Shown here in pieces: positions 41,097 to 50,360 of a stretch of DNA of 64,000 nucleotides; within the stretch, counting starts at the first letter, position 1; the number at the start of each line of letters is the position of its first letter. The translations under genes were made by a program, and so were the position numbers. The notes under the pieces were generated by a model. The model saw nothing but the letters and a program-made list of their open reading frames with translations, had not been told where the DNA came from and ran no database searches. The stretch is taken from assembly GCA_030834125.1 (NCBI GenBank), contig JAURFW010000001.1:96200-160199 (forward strand). Reading direction: 5' to 3'. The stretch is from Bacteroidota bacterium (GTDB lineage Bacteria > Bacteroidota > Bacteroidia > NS11-12g > UBA955).

Positions 41097-41119
41097 AAGC
41101 TCCCTTTTGGGAGTTTTTT
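41097..41119 (+). terminator. intrinsic terminator between fumC and folP, T-tract abutting folP ATG
   Basis: AAGCTCCC-TTTT-GGGAGTTTTTT directly followed by ATG at 41120. Confidence 0.75.
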
Positions 41120-41956
41120 ATGAAAAACGCTATACTTTCGGCACACGGTAAAACAATTGAATTGGAATTCCCAAAGATAATGGGAATAATAAACGTCACT
41201 GAAGACTCTTTTTATTCAAAAAGTAGGGTCAGCTCAATTGAAGAATTTAAACAGAAAGTAGAACTTCAATTAACACAAGGCGTCGATATCATTGATATTG
41301 GTGGCCAAAGTACAAGGCCAGGAAGCAAGCGTATTTCTTCAAAAATCGAATTAAAACGTGTATTGCCGGCACTATCTTGGTTGAAAAAAGAACATCCTTC
41401 CATTTTAGTATCAATAGATACTTATTATAGTGAGGTTGCAAAAGCATCTATTGAGTATGGATCAGATATAATTAATGATATTTCATTTGGTTTAGACGAT
41501 GAAAACATGATTAATGCCATTATTAATCAAGACATCACCTACATCGGAATGCATAAACAAGGAAACCCAGAAACCATGCAACATGCACCTATTTATGAAA
41601 ATGTTGTGCACGATGTTTTTAATTTTTTACTAGATCGTAAAAATACGTTTTCCATTAAAGGGGTCAAGAATATTTGGCTAGATCCAGGTTTTGGATTTGG
41701 TAAAACACTAAATCAAAATTATCAACTACTGAATAACCTTCAAGCACTAAAAGATTCCGATCCGAACATATTAATTGGTGTTTCACGGAAGAGCATGATA
41801 CATAAATATTTACAAATTCCCCCTGAAGATTCTCTTAACGGCACTACAGCCTTAAATATGATTGCATTAATTAATGGTGCAAAAATTTTAAGAGTTCATG
41901 ATATAAAAGAAGCAAAAGAATGCGTAAAACTATTTAAACAATTAACCGAATCTTAA
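41120..41956 (+). CDS. folP: dihydropteroate synthase
   Basis: MGIINVTEDSFYS, DIIDIGGQSTRPGS, LDPGFGFGKT, GVSRKSMI. Confidence 0.96.
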   Translation: MKNAILSAHGKTIELEFPKIMGIINVTEDSFYSKSRVSSIEEFKQKVELQLTQGVDIIDIGGQSTRPGSKRISSKIELKRVLPALSWLKKEHPSILVSIDTYYSEVAKASIEYGSDIINDISFGLDDENMINAIINQDITYIGMHKQGNPETMQHAPIYENVVHDVFNFLLDRKNTFSIKGVKNIWLDPGFGFGKTLNQNYQLLNNLQALKDSDPNILIGVSRKSMIHKYLQIPPEDSLNGTTALNMIALINGAKILRVHDIKEAKECVKLFKQLTES

Positions 41957-41968
41957 GTCAAGTCTTTA

Positions 41969-41976
41969 TAAATTTG
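41969..41976 (+). promoter_or_regulatory. rpe -7 element TAAATTTG, 4 nt before ATG 41981
   Basis: Exact TAnnTTTG match. Confidence 0.4.
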
Positions 41977-41980
41977 AAAA

Positions 41981-42628
41981 ATGAAAAAAATTATTGCTCC
42001 ATCAATTCTCAGTGCCGACTTTGGTAATCTTCAACGTGATATTGAAATGATAAATAAAAGTGAGGCTGAATGGTTTCACGTAGATGTTATGGATGGAGTA
42101 TTTGTTCCTAATATTTCATTCGGGTTTCCAGTGATGAAACCATTAAAACAGCATGCTACAAAACCGCTAGATGTACATTTAATGATTGTGCAACCAGAGA
42201 GATATGTTGAAGAATTCGCGAAAGCAGGTGCAGATGTTCTTACGGTACATTTTGAAGCAAGCACTCACCTACACAGAACTATTCAGCAAATTAAACAAAA
42301 TGGTATGAAGGCTGGTGTTGCTATTAATCCGCATACATCAATTTATGGCTTAATGGATGTTTTATCAGATATTGATGTAGTTTGTATAATGAGTGTCAAT
42401 CCTGGATTCGGTGGTCAAAAATTCATTCAACAAACATTTAAAAAGGTGGAACAATTAGCGGCGGAGATTCAAAAAGACAAGCTTGATACACTTATTGAAA
42501 TTGACGGTGGTGTAACTTTAGATAATTGCAATGCATTATTCGACGCTGGTGCAAATGTATTGGTTGCTGGTAATACCGTATTCTCCTCTCCCAACCCAAA
42601 TGATACAATTTCTCAATTATTAAAATAA
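41981..42628 (+). CDS. rpe: ribulose-phosphate 3-epimerase
   Basis: APSILSADFGNL, HVDVMDGVFVPNISFG, MSVNPGFGGQKF, EIDGGV. Confidence 0.98.
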   Translation: MKKIIAPSILSADFGNLQRDIEMINKSEAEWFHVDVMDGVFVPNISFGFPVMKPLKQHATKPLDVHLMIVQPERYVEEFAKAGADVLTVHFEASTHLHRTIQQIKQNGMKAGVAINPHTSIYGLMDVLSDIDVVCIMSVNPGFGGQKFIQQTFKKVEQLAAEIQKDKLDTLIEIDGGVTLDNCNALFDAGANVLVAGNTVFSSPNPNDTISQLLK

Positions 42629-42654
42629 TTTTCTGTCATCAGCGTTTTCTCTAA

Positions 42655-45042
42655 GTGAGGTTTTCAATTACTCTCATTTCATTTTTATTTTTCCAACTTT
42701 CATTTGGACAGTTTGAATACAAGGCTGTTTTTAAGAATCTTCCACAAGACATAAAATTTCTCGAAGTTAGAAATTCAGCAAATGAGAAGTTAATTTCCAT
42801 TGACCCCAATAATATCCTCAGTTTAGACTTAAGTTCAAACAAGACACTCTTATTTGGGTATGTAAATAATGAAAAAGTATGGGGACATTATACTTCTACT
42901 AGTGCTGAGGTAGACACTATTTATTGGGGAAAAGGACTTCAACTTATTGGAACTGTTGAAATAAAATCTCAAAGTGTTGATGATTTTATGCAAACTATTA
43001 AGGCAAGAGAACTAAGGCTAAATACTGGAATAGGTTCTGGAGTTGAGAACATTATCAAAATGCTCGGCGGTGTTAGTTCAAATAATGAAATGTCTTCACA
43101 ATTTTCTGTTCGAGGAGGGAATTTTGATGAGAACCTCATTTATGTAAATGATATTGAAATCTATCGTCCTCAGTTAATTCAAAACGGACAACAAGAAGGC
43201 TTAAGTTTCATCAACCCCATGATGGTGGACCAAATTAAGTTTAGTGCTGGTGGATTTGAATCGCAATATGGAGATAAAATGAGTTCCGTAATGGATGTTT
43301 CATATAATAAACCAGATTCAAACTATGCTCAAATTTACTTGGGGACAATGATTAACAGCTTGGCTGTTGAAGGTTCGAAAGGTAAGTTATCGGGAATTTT
43401 GAGCATCCGTCATTTTACGAATAATTTACTTACCGGTACTTTAAATACACAAGGTACTTACGATATGAATTTTGCTGATATTCAGACTTATTTGAATTAT
43501 CAAATTTCAAAGAAATGGTCATTAAATTTCTTAGGGAACTTGGCTCAAAATTCATTTCAACTTCGACCGGAAAGTAGAACAACTGAATTTGGAACATTAC
43601 AAGCAGCCTATCAGTTGAATGTATATATGGCAGGACAAGAAAACCTCAACTATAATTATCAATTAGGTGCAGTTACCTTAAAATATCAACCAAGTATTAG
43701 GCAGACCTTTAAATTAATTTCTTCATTAACTGCAATTAATGAAGAAGAGGCATTCGATGTACAAGGGGCCTATAATCTTAGTGAATTAGATCGAGACTTA
43801 GGGAGTGATAATTTAGGCAAACCACTTCGGACACTTGGTTACGGTTATTACCTAGATCACGGACGAAATAGAATGCAGAGCAGGATTTTAAATATTTCTC
43901 ATATTGGTGAATTTGGAAAAAGTACAGATAAAATTCAAGTAAAATACGGTGTACGATATAATAAAGAACAAATCTATGATCGCTATTTTGAGTGGCTATA
44001 TATGGATTCTGCAGATTACAATGTGGCACCCTGGGCATTTAGCCAAGACAGTATTGTATTAGGAGATATTGTAAGGGCCTCAAATTCTATTTTTACTGAT
44101 CGCCTTAGTGGATACATTCAATCTCGATTTAATTGGAGAAACTGGGGAGTAAACATTGGTATTCGAAGTAATTATTGGAGTTTAAATAAAGAGCTTTTAT
44201 GGATGCCTAGGTTTTCTATAAATCACACAAGTATTGATAAAAAAACTAAACTAAGAATGGCTGTTGGCGCATATTATCAGCCGCCATTTTACCGAGAAAT
44301 TCGTGATTTCTCAGGAAATTTAAATACTAAACTAAAAGCTCAAAAATCAATTCACTCCGTTATTGGAATGGACAAAGTAGTTACACTTTGGGGTAAAGAA
44401 TTTAAATACACAACCGAGGCTTATTACAAGAAACTTACAGATCTTGTACCATACTTGTACGATAATATTAGAATAAGATATTACGCAACCAATAGTTCTG
44501 AGGGGTATGCTATGGGATTGGATAATAGATTATATGGTCAATTTAATGATGGTTTAGAGAGTTGGTTCACATTAAGCCTCTTACAAACTCAAGAGAAAAT
44601 CACATACGAAAATGAGAATGGCGAAACTATTCAATCTGACTGGTTAAGACGACCAACTGATAGAAGAGTAAATTTTGCAGTATTATTTCAGGACAGACTA
44701 CCCAATAATCCAAGTATTAGAGTAAATCTAAGTTTAACAATTGGGGGCGCTGTACCCTACTATTTAAATGGTGATGCGCGTTATACAACAAACCCTAATT
44801 TAATATCTCCATACAGAAGAGTAGATATTGGTTTTAGTAAAATCTTCCGAAAACTGGGAGAAGAACGCAATGGCTTCAAAGCAATAAAAGAGAGTTGGAT
44901 TACTTTAGATATTTTCAACCTCCTCGATATTAATAACGTAATAGCTTTTTCTTGGGTTAAAGATCTAAATAATAATAGATACGGGGTCCCAGAATATCTT
45001 ACAGGACGCCGTATAAATCTTAGGTGGTTTGTGAGTTTTTAA
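42655..45042 (+). CDS. TonB-dependent outer membrane receptor
   Basis: Signal peptide, plug (FSVRGGNFDENLIYVNDIEIYRP...GGFESQYGDKMSSVMDV), C-terminal beta-barrel ending NLRWFVSF; GTG start. Confidence 0.92.
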   Translation: MRFSITLISFLFFQLSFGQFEYKAVFKNLPQDIKFLEVRNSANEKLISIDPNNILSLDLSSNKTLLFGYVNNEKVWGHYTSTSAEVDTIYWGKGLQLIGTVEIKSQSVDDFMQTIKARELRLNTGIGSGVENIIKMLGGVSSNNEMSSQFSVRGGNFDENLIYVNDIEIYRPQLIQNGQQEGLSFINPMMVDQIKFSAGGFESQYGDKMSSVMDVSYNKPDSNYAQIYLGTMINSLAVEGSKGKLSGILSIRHFTNNLLTGTLNTQGTYDMNFADIQTYLNYQISKKWSLNFLGNLAQNSFQLRPESRTTEFGTLQAAYQLNVYMAGQENLNYNYQLGAVTLKYQPSIRQTFKLISSLTAINEEEAFDVQGAYNLSELDRDLGSDNLGKPLRTLGYGYYLDHGRNRMQSRILNISHIGEFGKSTDKIQVKYGVRYNKEQIYDRYFEWLYMDSADYNVAPWAFSQDSIVLGDIVRASNSIFTDRLSGYIQSRFNWRNWGVNIGIRSNYWSLNKELLWMPRFSINHTSIDKKTKLRMAVGAYYQPPFYREIRDFSGNLNTKLKAQKSIHSVIGMDKVVTLWGKEFKYTTEAYYKKLTDLVPYLYDNIRIRYYATNSSEGYAMGLDNRLYGQFNDGLESWFTLSLLQTQEKITYENENGETIQSDWLRRPTDRRVNFAVLFQDRLPNNPSIRVNLSLTIGGAVPYYLNGDARYTTNPNLISPYRRVDIGFSKIFRKLGEERNGFKAIKESWITLDIFNLLDINNVIAFSWVKDLNNNRYGVPEYLTGRRINLRWFVSF

Positions 45043-45311
45043 TTATCTCCATCTGGTGAAGGTGCCGTTTTATCATTACAATTTTTCAATTCCGTTTCCA
45101 ATACACCAATCTTCTCTTTCAAGGTTTCAATAGTCTTATTTCTTTCTTGCATACTCTTTGAAAGTTCAAGCATATCTGCGTCCATTTGAATAATTTGAGT
45201 TCTCAAAATACTTTCATTTTCAATGCAAGTTTTCTTCTCGCTTTGACATGCTTTTATTTGACTTTGTAAATCTGACTTTTCTTTAGTGATATTATTCAAT
45301 TTAGAAGACAT
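45039..45311 (-). CDS. small coiled-coil hypothetical protein
   Basis: 90 aa, heptad-rich, no strong family signal. Confidence 0.5.
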   Translation of the reverse strand: MSSKLNNITKEKSDLQSQIKACQSEKKTCIENESILRTQIIQMDADMLELSKSMQERNKTIETLKEKIGVLETELKNCNDKTAPSPDGDN

Positions 45312-45421
45312 TGCCTCTAAAACTTACTTAATATAGATGCGTATCGAATCAACTGATTGTATTATCGACAAAATAAACGGGGGATATACATTTGTAGTTT
45401 ATTTTGCATTTCTGAAGTAAT

Positions 45422-47164
45422 ATGAAAAAAGTACTTACCCATTTGTTAACCTTTGTTTTAGGAATTTTTCTTGGCCTCGGCGTTCTAATCGGTATTATGG
45501 CTATTGCTATTAGTAGTCTTGGCGAATTTGAAGATAACTATGAATTAAAAGACCATTCAGTATTAAATATCACATTGGGAAGTTCAATACCCGAACAGGG
45601 TTCAGATGATCCACTTCAAGAAATAACAAATAAAATCACTAATCAATCAAATACTATTGGTCTTAATCAATTAAGATTAGCGCTTAATAATGCCGAAACC
45701 AACCCCAAAATAAAAGGTGTTGTCATAGATGCTGGTAACTATGCAGGAGGTATTGCCCATGCCAGTGAAATAAGAAATGCAATTAATAAATTTAAAAAAT
45801 CTGGAAAATGGGTTTTTGCATATTCAAATAACTATTCTGAACAAGGAATTTATATTGCTTCAGCATGTGACAGCGTATTTGCAAATCCGCAAGGTATAAT
45901 TGAATTTAACGGTATTAGTAGTGGAATACTAATGTATAAAGGATTACTTGATGAATTAGGAGTACAGGTACAGGTATTCAAAGTTGGAACTCATAAAGGT
46001 GCCGTTGAACCATTTGTGCAAAAAGAACTTTCCGAGGAGAATAGATCTCAAATAATTAAGTATTTAACTGATATTTATAAAGTTCAGGTAAAAGACATTG
46101 CAAATGATAAAAATATAGATTTCGAATCATTATGGGATATTGCAATGAGTCAAAAAGTAGTAACCGTTAATGATGCTCAAGAACATGGACTTATCCATAA
46201 AACTATATATTGGGACCACTTAGAAAAAAACATTGAGAAAAAAGTAAGTAATCCAAAATATGTTAAAGTTTCAGAGTTTTTAAAAGTTGAGGAAACATAT
46301 AAATACAAAGAAGATAAAATTGCCGTTTTGTATATGGACGGCGATATTGTACCTGGTAATTCAAAAGACAAGGGACAAATTTCAGGAGATTATTATGCTA
46401 ACCTAATTCGCAATATTCGTAAGGACAAAAAAATAAAAGCGTTAGTAATTAGAGTAAATAGCCCGGGCGGAAGCTCTCAAGCAAGCGATATTATTGCGCG
46501 AGAAATAGAGTTAACCAAGAAGAAGATGCCCGTTATTGCTTCTTATGGAAATGTTGCAGCTTCTGGTGGATATTACATATCATGTTTGGCCGATAGTATT
46601 TTTGCCCTTCCAAACAGTATTACTGGCTCTATTGGTGTTTTTGCATTAATACCCAATACAAAAGAATTCTTCAATAAATACACTCATTTAAATTATGAAT
46701 CAGTTGGCGTGGGCGATCATTCAGAACTTTGGCGACCTGATCAACCGCTAAATTCTTTCCAGGCCCAAGTCATGCAAAATACTGTAAACCAGATATACAT
46801 AGATTTTAAAAAGACTGTTGCTCGCGGCAGAGGTCTAACTATGACTGAAGTAGAACAACTAGCTCAAGGAAAGGTATACTCTGGAATTATCGCAAAACAA
46901 ATTGGCCTAATCGATGATTTTGGTAACATAGAACGTGCAATATCAGCTGCTGCAGCTAAATCTAAAGTGGAAAATTACAGAATTGTGGAGTATCCAAAAT
47001 CTCAAAGTCCCTTACAAGAGATTTTCAATGCTGGAATTGAAACATACATGGATAATACTGTTAGCAAATCTGCAGTAATCAAAGCAGTGAATAAATCTCA
47101 AAAGGATTTGATTAATATTCAAGGTATTCAAATGAGACTTCCTTGGTCGATAGAAATTCATTAA
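45422..47164 (+). CDS. sppA: signal peptide peptidase SppA (67K type)
   Basis: Two S49 domains; VNSPGGSSQASDIIAREI, TGSIGVFA, KVGTHKGAVEPF. Confidence 0.94.
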   Translation: MKKVLTHLLTFVLGIFLGLGVLIGIMAIAISSLGEFEDNYELKDHSVLNITLGSSIPEQGSDDPLQEITNKITNQSNTIGLNQLRLALNNAETNPKIKGVVIDAGNYAGGIAHASEIRNAINKFKKSGKWVFAYSNNYSEQGIYIASACDSVFANPQGIIEFNGISSGILMYKGLLDELGVQVQVFKVGTHKGAVEPFVQKELSEENRSQIIKYLTDIYKVQVKDIANDKNIDFESLWDIAMSQKVVTVNDAQEHGLIHKTIYWDHLEKNIEKKVSNPKYVKVSEFLKVEETYKYKEDKIAVLYMDGDIVPGNSKDKGQISGDYYANLIRNIRKDKKIKALVIRVNSPGGSSQASDIIAREIELTKKKMPVIASYGNVAASGGYYISCLADSIFALPNSITGSIGVFALIPNTKEFFNKYTHLNYESVGVGDHSELWRPDQPLNSFQAQVMQNTVNQIYIDFKKTVARGRGLTMTEVEQLAQGKVYSGIIAKQIGLIDDFGNIERAISAAAAKSKVENYRIVEYPKSQSPLQEIFNAGIETYMDNTVSKSAVIKAVNKSQKDLINIQGIQMRLPWSIEIH

Positions 47165-47189
47165 TTATCGATAACAACCTTTATTTAAA

Positions 47190-47217
47190 GGAAACTCAAC
47201 ACGCAAACAAAGTTTCC
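47190..47217. promoter_or_regulatory. candidate TetR operator upstream of the efflux operon
   Basis: Inverted repeat GGAAACT-N14-AGTTTCC just upstream of -7 element TAGTTTTG (47233-47240). Confidence 0.4.
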
Positions 47218-47252
47218 AATTTGGATTTTTATTAGTTTTGCGCCTGCAAAAA

Positions 47253-47852
47253 ATGGAAATCCAAGAAAGGATAATTAGTACTGCTGAAAATTTATATTTC
47301 ACTTCGGGTCTAAGAAGTATTTCCTTGGATGATGTTTGCAAACCATTAAGAATTTCTAAAAAGACACTTTATAAATATTTTGGCAAAAAAGAGGACCTAG
47401 TAAGGTCTTCTTTTCTAGGTTTTTTCAATCGTATAGAAATAGAAATTGCTGAAATAGCAAATAGGTACCATAACCCAGTCGAACAGTTATGGCATGCATC
47501 TGATATAGCAATTAAAAAATTATCTGAAATAAACCCAACATTTATAAAAGAATTAAAACAATATCATCAAAATATCTATTTAGAGATTGTTGGAATTAGA
47601 AAAAACTTTGTTCGCAAAATGGTTCACCAAAACATAATCATAGGAATTGAATTGGGGTATTTTAGAAAAGAAATTCCTATAGAATTTATAAGCGAAGTTT
47701 TTTCCAATGAGCTATTACATATAACACAAAAAATGGCATCTCGAGAAACCCATTTTGAACCCATTTTAATTAAAAGCTTAATTGAATATCATGTTAGGGG
47801 AATTGCTTCACAGCAAGGTCAAGAAGCTGTATTACAATATTTCAAAAAATAA
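47253..47852 (+). CDS. TetR/AcrR-family transcriptional regulator
   Basis: IISTAENLYFTSGLRSISLDDVCKPLRISKKTLYKYFGKKEDLV. Confidence 0.92.
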   Translation: MEIQERIISTAENLYFTSGLRSISLDDVCKPLRISKKTLYKYFGKKEDLVRSSFLGFFNRIEIEIAEIANRYHNPVEQLWHASDIAIKKLSEINPTFIKELKQYHQNIYLEIVGIRKNFVRKMVHQNIIIGIELGYFRKEIPIEFISEVFSNELLHITQKMASRETHFEPILIKSLIEYHVRGIASQQGQEAVLQYFKK

Positions 47853-47859
47853 AGATAAA

Positions 47860-49230
47860 ATGATAAAATACATCGCAATCGGTTTAATGCTTTTAGCCTC
47901 AATAGGTATAAATGCTCAGTCTGAAGAAAATCAATCCTCAGAAAAACTGTCTTTAGTGCAAGCTATAGATCACGCGCTAAAAAATAATTCCGATTTAATG
48001 AAAGCAAACATTGACATTAGCATTTCAAAAGAAACTATAAAACAGACGGTAGCAATTGGATTACCACAAATAAGCACTACTGCAGCTTATCAGCATTACT
48101 TAACAGTACCTGGTCAATGGATTAAAAATTTTGCATTTCAACCTGGCGCGCCTGAGTACATATTTCTACAATTCCAACAAAAGGTAAATAGTACTGCCAA
48201 TATTTCAGTAAATCAACTCTTATTTGATGGTTCATATTTAGTTGGACTGAAAGCAACACAAGAATTTCTCAATATGAGTAAATTTATTAAAAATCAGACC
48301 GAAGCAGAATTAATATCAAACGTTACAAAATCATACTTAGCAGTGGTTAGTACTGAGTTAAACATCGAATTGCTCAACGCCAATATTGAAACAGTAAAAA
48401 AGAGTCTACATGATGTTACTGCAATGTATGAGGAAGGTTTTACAGAGGATTTAGATGTAAAACGTCTAAAACTATCACTTTCAAACCTAGAAGTTGAAAA
48501 ACAAAAACTAGATAACGCGGTATCCTTTCTAAAGAATGCTTTAAAAGTACAAATAGGTATGTCCGTGAGCAAGGAAATTGAACTAACAGACAAAATTGAA
48601 ACTGTAGATGAGAAAATCACTATGATAGATTCTGATAATATGGAAAAATTTGATGTTAGCATGCGTCCAGAATACAGCATATTAGACCAATCCATTCGTT
48701 TAGGTAAATTAGATAAGAAACGATATCAGATGGGATTTCTTCCTCGTTTGGTTGGCTTCTACCAGCATCAAGAAATGACCATGCGCCCAGAATTCAATTT
48801 CTTTGAAAGCAATCTTACGCCCAATAATAATTGGGTTCCTTCAGATGTAGTTGGTTTACAACTTCAATGGACGCTTTTTGATGGTTTAAGTACTGCATCA
48901 AAAATCAGGGAAGTACAATACAAAATAGACCAAGCGCAAATTGACTTGGACAATTTCAAAAATGCGGCTACAATGCAATATTATAACGCTTTACAAACAA
49001 TTAAGGTTAGAGTGGAGCAAGCAGATATTCAAAAATCAAACTTGAATCTTGCGAATGAAATTCATGAAAAAACATTGTTAAAATTTAAAGAGGGAGTGGG
49101 TAGTACTTTAGAAATTTCTCAAGCTGAGACTGAGTTAAAAGCTGCTCAAATTAATTATATCAATGCACTTTACGATCTAGTAATCGCAAAAATTGACTAT
49201 TACAATTCAATCGGAAAAACAATTAAATAA
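47860..49230 (+). CDS. TolC-family outer membrane efflux protein
   Basis: Signal peptide; LVQAIDHALKNNSDLMKANIDI; helical barrel pattern; start ATG 47860. Confidence 0.92.
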   Translation: MIKYIAIGLMLLASIGINAQSEENQSSEKLSLVQAIDHALKNNSDLMKANIDISISKETIKQTVAIGLPQISTTAAYQHYLTVPGQWIKNFAFQPGAPEYIFLQFQQKVNSTANISVNQLLFDGSYLVGLKATQEFLNMSKFIKNQTEAELISNVTKSYLAVVSTELNIELLNANIETVKKSLHDVTAMYEEGFTEDLDVKRLKLSLSNLEVEKQKLDNAVSFLKNALKVQIGMSVSKEIELTDKIETVDEKITMIDSDNMEKFDVSMRPEYSILDQSIRLGKLDKKRYQMGFLPRLVGFYQHQEMTMRPEFNFFESNLTPNNNWVPSDVVGLQLQWTLFDGLSTASKIREVQYKIDQAQIDLDNFKNAATMQYYNALQTIKVRVEQADIQKSNLNLANEIHEKTLLKFKEGVGSTLEISQAETELKAAQINYINALYDLVIAKIDYYNSIGKTIK

Positions 49231-49231
49231 A

Positions 49232-50359
49232 ATGAATAAGAACCCACTATTAATTGCTGGATTAGCACTAGTTGGATGGTTTACATCTTGCGGAAATAAT
49301 TCAGGCAATCCTGAGAATGCAAAAATTCAAACTGAGTTAGACAGTATTCGTGCTGAGATTGGGAAGCTTCAAACAAGAGAGGCTGAGTTAATGGCAATGC
49401 TTGGAGATAATGCAGATGCCAAAAACAAACTTGTTGAAATCATGGAGGTTCAAACATCTAAGTTTGTAAGTGAAATCACAGTCGAAGGTATCGTTAATGC
49501 ATCGGGGAGCACTATTGCAACGGCAAAAGCCCCAGGTACTGTTACTGATATCCTCGTAAAAGAGGGTCAAACTGTTCAAAAAGGTCAGATCCTTGCTACT
49601 CTAGATCGTACGGCATTGGAAAGTTCAAAAAGAGAACTAGAGCAACAATTAAGTTTTGCCAATACTATTTATGAAAAGCAGTATCGTTTGTGGGAAAAGG
49701 GCATAGGTACAGAGGTGCAGTATTTAACAGCAAAAAATCAAAGAGATGCAATTGAAAAAAGCCTAAATACTCTAAACAGCAATATTGATATGTATAATAT
49801 TAAATCTGCGATTAGTGGAACAGTTGAGTCTATTGATTTAAAGATTGGTCAGGTTGCTTCACCGGGTATGCCATATTTCAAGTTGTTGAACCTAAGTAAT
49901 ATAAAGGTGAAAGCTGAGGTTTCAGAATCCTATTCGGGTAAAATAAACGCTGGTGACAGTGTAAGAATTTTATTTCCTGATCTCAATCAGACCGTTTCTG
50001 GAATTGTAAGTTTTGCCTCTAAGTTTATTGATCCTTTAAACAGGACTTTCAAGGTAGAGGTTTCATTACCAAAGGTAAATTCGATCAAGCCTAATATGAT
50101 TGCCAAGCTGAGAATCCTTGAATACATAAAGAATGACGCAATTGCTATACCTGCAAATTCAATCCAAAGTACAGAACTTGGGACTTTTGTTATGCTATAC
50201 AGTACAGAAGAAAAATCCGCTAGAAAGGTGAATATTATTATTGGCAAGACCAATATGAATTCTACCGAAATACTAGGAGGGCTGAACCCTGGCGATCAAT
50301 TAATTGTTAATGGTTTCCAAGAATTGGCAGATGGTCAAAAAGTTTCAATAGCAAAATAA
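49232..50359 (+). CDS. RND efflux periplasmic adaptor (HlyD/AcrA-like) lipoprotein
   Basis: Lipobox FTSCG, APGTVTDILVKEGQTVQKGQILATLD, start ATG 49232. Confidence 0.93.
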   Translation: MNKNPLLIAGLALVGWFTSCGNNSGNPENAKIQTELDSIRAEIGKLQTREAELMAMLGDNADAKNKLVEIMEVQTSKFVSEITVEGIVNASGSTIATAKAPGTVTDILVKEGQTVQKGQILATLDRTALESSKRELEQQLSFANTIYEKQYRLWEKGIGTEVQYLTAKNQRDAIEKSLNTLNSNIDMYNIKSAISGTVESIDLKIGQVASPGMPYFKLLNLSNIKVKAEVSESYSGKINAGDSVRILFPDLNQTVSGIVSFASKFIDPLNRTFKVEVSLPKVNSIKPNMIAKLRILEYIKNDAIAIPANSIQSTELGTFVMLYSTEEKSARKVNIIIGKTNMNSTEILGGLNPGDQLIVNGFQELADGQKVSIAK

Positions 50360-50360
50360 A

